This document shows, piece by piece, positions 61,381-64,000 of a stretch of 64,000 bases of DNA. The notes under the pieces are model-generated. The model was not told the DNA's origin. It worked only from the letters and a program-made list of their open reading frames with translations, and did no database searches. The stretch is from positions 1 through 64,000 of the forward strand of contig NZ_JAIXZS010000061.1 of assembly GCF_027489515.1 (NCBI RefSeq). Direction: 5' to 3'. The stretch comes from Novosphingobium sp. (lineage in GTDB: Bacteria > Pseudomonadota > Alphaproteobacteria > Sphingomonadales > Sphingomonadaceae). A program made the translations under genes and the position numbers. The stretch's first letter is position 1. Each line of letters opens with the position of its first letter.

Positions 61381-64000
61381 CTAGCCCATGATCTGCCCGT
61401 AGTAGGAGGAGAACTGTAGATCGAGCTCGCTACGGCTGATCAGAGTGATGTCAGCCAGGGCCAGCTCGGTGCCCGCACCGAGCAGTGCGATCAGTTGCTG
61501 CTCGCCGCTGCCTGATCCGTCTGCATCGAGCCACAGTTTGCCTGAGGCCTCATCGTAGATGATCACATCGTCTGTATCAGCCGCACTGGTGCCGAATACG
61601 AAATTCGCCGCATCGAGCGGCCCGTCGGCCAGCGCCGGGGCAAGGCCATCGGTGATGATCTCGAGCTTGTCGGTCCCGGTGGCAAAATCGCTGATCGCCG
61701 CGCCTCCGGTGGCACCGGCCGAGAGCAGGCCGAACACGAAGGTATCCGCGCCGTCACCACCCTTGATGCGCCCCGAACTGTCGAGGCCCACCAGCGTATC
61801 GTTGCCGAGCCCGCCGTTGATCGTGTCGGCGCCGCCGTTGGAAACGATGATGTCGTAGCCCGCACCGCCCACGAGCACATTCGCCCCGGTGGTGCCGTCA
61901 ATGAAGTTGTCGGCGCTGTTGCCCGTCAGATTGAGGTCGGCCGTGGAAGGCTGGAACGCGCCGGTGGCCGGATCGCGCGAGGCAAAGGTCGCGATGATCT
62001 CGATCCCTCGCGCGGCCACGTAGCTGATGCTGGTGATCGCGGTGTCCCCGGCACCGGCGCTGTCGACGATCGTGTCGCCCGCGTTGTCGATGAAATAGCG
62101 GTCGCTCCCGGCGCCGCCAATCAGGCGGTCGGCACCAAGGCCGCCGTCGAGCGTATTGCTCGAATCATTGCCGGTGATCGTGTTGTCGAGCGCGTTACCG
62201 GTGCCGTTGAAGGCCAGGAAGGGCTTGAGCACGAGGTTCTCGACATTGGCGCTGAGCGCGTAACTCGCACCGGCGATGACGGTGTCCGTGCCTTCACCCG
62301 CGCGTTCGACGACGGTATCGCCGATGAAGTTGACGATGAAGGTATCATCGCCCGTCCCGCCGATCAACGTATCGACGCCGCCGCCGCCATTGAGCACATC
62401 GTTGCCGCCGCGCCCCGAAAGGACATTGTTGCCCTCGTTGCCGTTGATCAGGTTGGCCAGATCGTTGCCGGTGGCATTGATGTTGTCGCTGCCCAGCATG
62501 TCGAGATTTTCGACGTTTGCCGACATCGTCCAGGTTGCCACGGCGATCACCTTGTCGGTGCCGCCATCCGCCAGTTCGACTACGCGGTCGCCAGTGTTGT
62601 CGACGGTGTAGCTGTCGTTGCCGCCCGCGCCGATCATGCGGTCGGCGCCCGCGCCGCCAGCGATCACATTGTCGCGATCGGTGCCGGTGATCACGTTGTC
62701 GAGCTCGTTGCCATTGGCAAACTTGGCCGCGCCGGTGAGTTCGAGCCGCTCGACCGAGGAGGACAGATAGGTCGCGTACAGGCTCGAACGAACGGTGTCG
62801 GTGCCGCCGCCGGGGTCTTCCTGCACCGTGTCGTTCCCATCGTCGACGATATAGATGTCGTCGCCGCCCTTGCCGATCATCACGTCGCGGCCGCGGCCGC
62901 CATCGATCACGTTCGCGGCATCGTTGCCGGTGAGGGTGTTGTACTGGCCGTTGCCCGTGGCATTGATCGCGCCGGTTCCGGTGAGCGTCAGATTCTCAAG
63001 GTTGCCGCTGAGAATATAGCTGATGCTGGAGAGCACTGTGTCCTTGTCGCCGTCGGCGGTCTCGATCACCTTGTCGCCCACATTATCGACGACATAGGTG
63101 TCCATGCCGCCGCCGCCCATCATCACGTCGGCGCCTTCGCCGCCATCGATGATGTCGGCCCCGGCATTGCCCACGATCACGTTGTCGGCTGCATTGCCCG
63201 TCAACGTGGCACCCGCAGTGCCGGTCAGGAACAGCCGCTCGAAATTGGTCGCAAGCGTGTAGCTCCCTTCGGCCCGCACCGTGTCGATGCCTTCGCCAGC
63301 GAGTTCGATCAGCTTGTCGCCGGCATGCACGATGTAGGTATCGTTGCCGAGGCCACCGAGCAGCGTGTCACCACCCCCCACGCCGTCGAGCGTGTTGTTG
63401 CCGATATTGCCCGAGATCCGGTTGATCAGCGTGTTGCCGGTGCCGGAAAGAGAGGCGATGCCGGTGAGCACGAGGTTCTCGACCGCCTCGGTCAGCGTGT
63501 AGCTGATCGAGCTGTTGACGGTGTCCTTGCCGGCTCCGCCATAAGTGCCCGTTTCATCGATCACGTCGCCAACATTGTCGACGAAATAGATGTCATTGCC
63601 CGCGTAGCCATACATCCGGTCCGCGCCGCGGCCGCCGTCGATGACGTTGTCGCCATTGCTGCCATAGATCTGGTTGTCGAGCGCGTTGCCCGTGCCGAAC
63701 TTCACCCCGCCGATAAGCGAGAGGATCTCGACATTGCCGGGCAGCACGTAATCGGCATAGGCGATGACGTTGTCGTTCCCGGCGCCCGCTTTCTCGATGA
63801 TCTTGTCGTCCGAACGGTCGACCACGTAGTTGTCATCGCCGAGCCCGCCGAGCATCGTATCGGTGCCGCCGAGACCGCTCAGATAGTCGTTGCCGTCGCC
63901 CGCGGTGATCCGGTTGTCGAGCGCATTGCCGTAGAGCAGCAGTCGCGCGTTCGATTCGGACGTGGCGACCAGATTCTCGACGTTGTCGGCCAGCGTGTAC
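61381..64000 (-). CDS. RTX-repeat protein, 5' end beyond window
   Basis: The open frame continues through 64000, so the N-terminus is outside the window; at least 872 residues are visible. It is built of repeated units of RTX motifs followed by a strand region such as TYVVDNVGDKVIETADGDKD and NLENLTLTGTGAINATGNGQ, which recur about 10-12 times. The C-terminus (AISDFATGTDKLEIITDGLA to QIMG) resembles a type I secretion signal. It is likely a secreted Ca-binding surface protein, paralogous in type to the 55613 gene but with different repeats. Confidence 0.9.
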   Translation of the reverse strand, partial: YTLADNVENLVATSESNARLLLYGNALDNRITAGDGNDYLSGLGGTDTMLGGLGDDNYVVDRSDDKIIEKAGAGNDNVIAYADYVLPGNVEILSLIGGVKFGTGNALDNQIYGSNGDNVIDGGRGADRMYGYAGNDIYFVDNVGDVIDETGTYGGAGKDTVNSSISYTLTEAVENLVLTGIASLSGTGNTLINRISGNIGNNTLDGVGGGDTLLGGLGNDTYIVHAGDKLIELAGEGIDTVRAEGSYTLATNFERLFLTGTAGATLTGNAADNVIVGNAGADIIDGGEGADVMMGGGGMDTYVVDNVGDKVIETADGDKDTVLSSISYILSGNLENLTLTGTGAINATGNGQYNTLTGNDAANVIDGGRGRDVMIGKGGDDIYIVDDGNDTVQEDPGGGTDTVRSSLYATYLSSSVERLELTGAAKFANGNELDNVITGTDRDNVIAGGAGADRMIGAGGNDSYTVDNTGDRVVELADGGTDKVIAVATWTMSANVENLDMLGSDNINATGNDLANLINGNEGNNVLSGRGGNDVLNGGGGVDTLIGGTGDDTFIVNFIGDTVVERAGEGTDTVIAGASYALSANVENLVLKPFLAFNGTGNALDNTITGNDSSNTLDGGLGADRLIGGAGSDRYFIDNAGDTIVDSAGAGDTAITSISYVAARGIEIIATFASRDPATGAFQPSTADLNLTGNSADNFIDGTTGANVLVGGAGYDIIVSNGGADTINGGLGNDTLVGLDSSGRIKGGDGADTFVFGLLSAGATGGAAISDFATGTDKLEIITDGLAPALADGPLDAANFVFGTSAADTDDVIIYDEASGKLWLDADGSGSGEQQLIALLGAGTELALADITLISRSELDLQFSSYYGQIMG

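Noticed and set aside
61381..64000. Regular repeats as a CRISPR array
   Set aside because: They are in-frame coding repeats of an RTX protein with degenerate DNA and no uniform spacers.

Overview
The window is GC-rich, almost fully coding DNA from an alphaproteobacterium. The SspB-type ClpXP adaptor, the GatCAB operon, the ybgC-tolQRAB-pal order, the exosortase-type PEP-CTERM signal and the CCCCTCCCGC hairpins all fit a sphingomonad such as Novosphingobium or Sphingobium. That placement is inference from gene content; no rRNA or tRNA gene was seen.

Layout. 0-6 kb: rpsU, an anchored FKBP isomerase, gatC-gatA-gatB, and two exported proteins of unknown function. 6-15 kb: an M16 protease, a sugar-porter MFS protein divergent from clpB, tRNA hydroxylase trhO and a small outer-membrane beta-barrel. 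15-26 kb: a catabolic island with an MFS carrier, an APH-type kinase, a Zn alcohol dehydrogenase and an ACAD11-type acyl-CoA dehydrogenase on the minus strand, a short-chain dehydrogenase, then a plus-strand operon of two acyl-CoA dehydrogenases, a second short-chain dehydrogenase, an SMP-30 lactonase and an SRPBCC protein. Two promoter regions there share the operator-like motif TTAAYCTCTCGRTTAA. 26-31 kb: gmk, sspB, the histidine genes hisBHA-F and hisE with a small membrane-protein gene inserted, and a 57-residue PEP-CTERM protein behind a near-consensus sigma-54 promoter. 31-41 kb: HIT protein, ybgC-tolQRAB-pal, a J-domain protein, cca-NUDIX-DUF1285, GNAT and SDR. 41-51 kb: a gamma-butyrobetaine-hydroxylase-like dioxygenase, an MFS carrier, a Tat-exported deaminase, a RamB-like regulator divergent from isocitrate lyase, and a phaC-phaZ pair for medium-chain PHA. 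51-55 kb: a GlxA/AraC regulator divergent from a rhodanese, and two small ORFs preceded by homologous structured leaders. 55-64 kb: two RTX proteins flanking an ECF sigma factor and a Ser/Thr kinase.

Most noteworthy: (1) the kinase and dehydrogenase halves of ACAD11/LvaA-LvaC encoded as separate genes around a dehydrogenase, next to a lactonase, suggesting 4-hydroxy acid or gamma-lactone catabolism; (2) a duplicated leader at 50.8 and 53.2 kb whose helices keep their fold while changing sequence, which looks like a cis-acting structured RNA; (3) a body-less PEP-CTERM protein with a sigma-54 promoter and an upstream palindrome; (4) a two-site inverted operator resembling RamB boxes between the regulator and aceA. 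All functional statements are read from sequence and remembered family features; no database search was possible.
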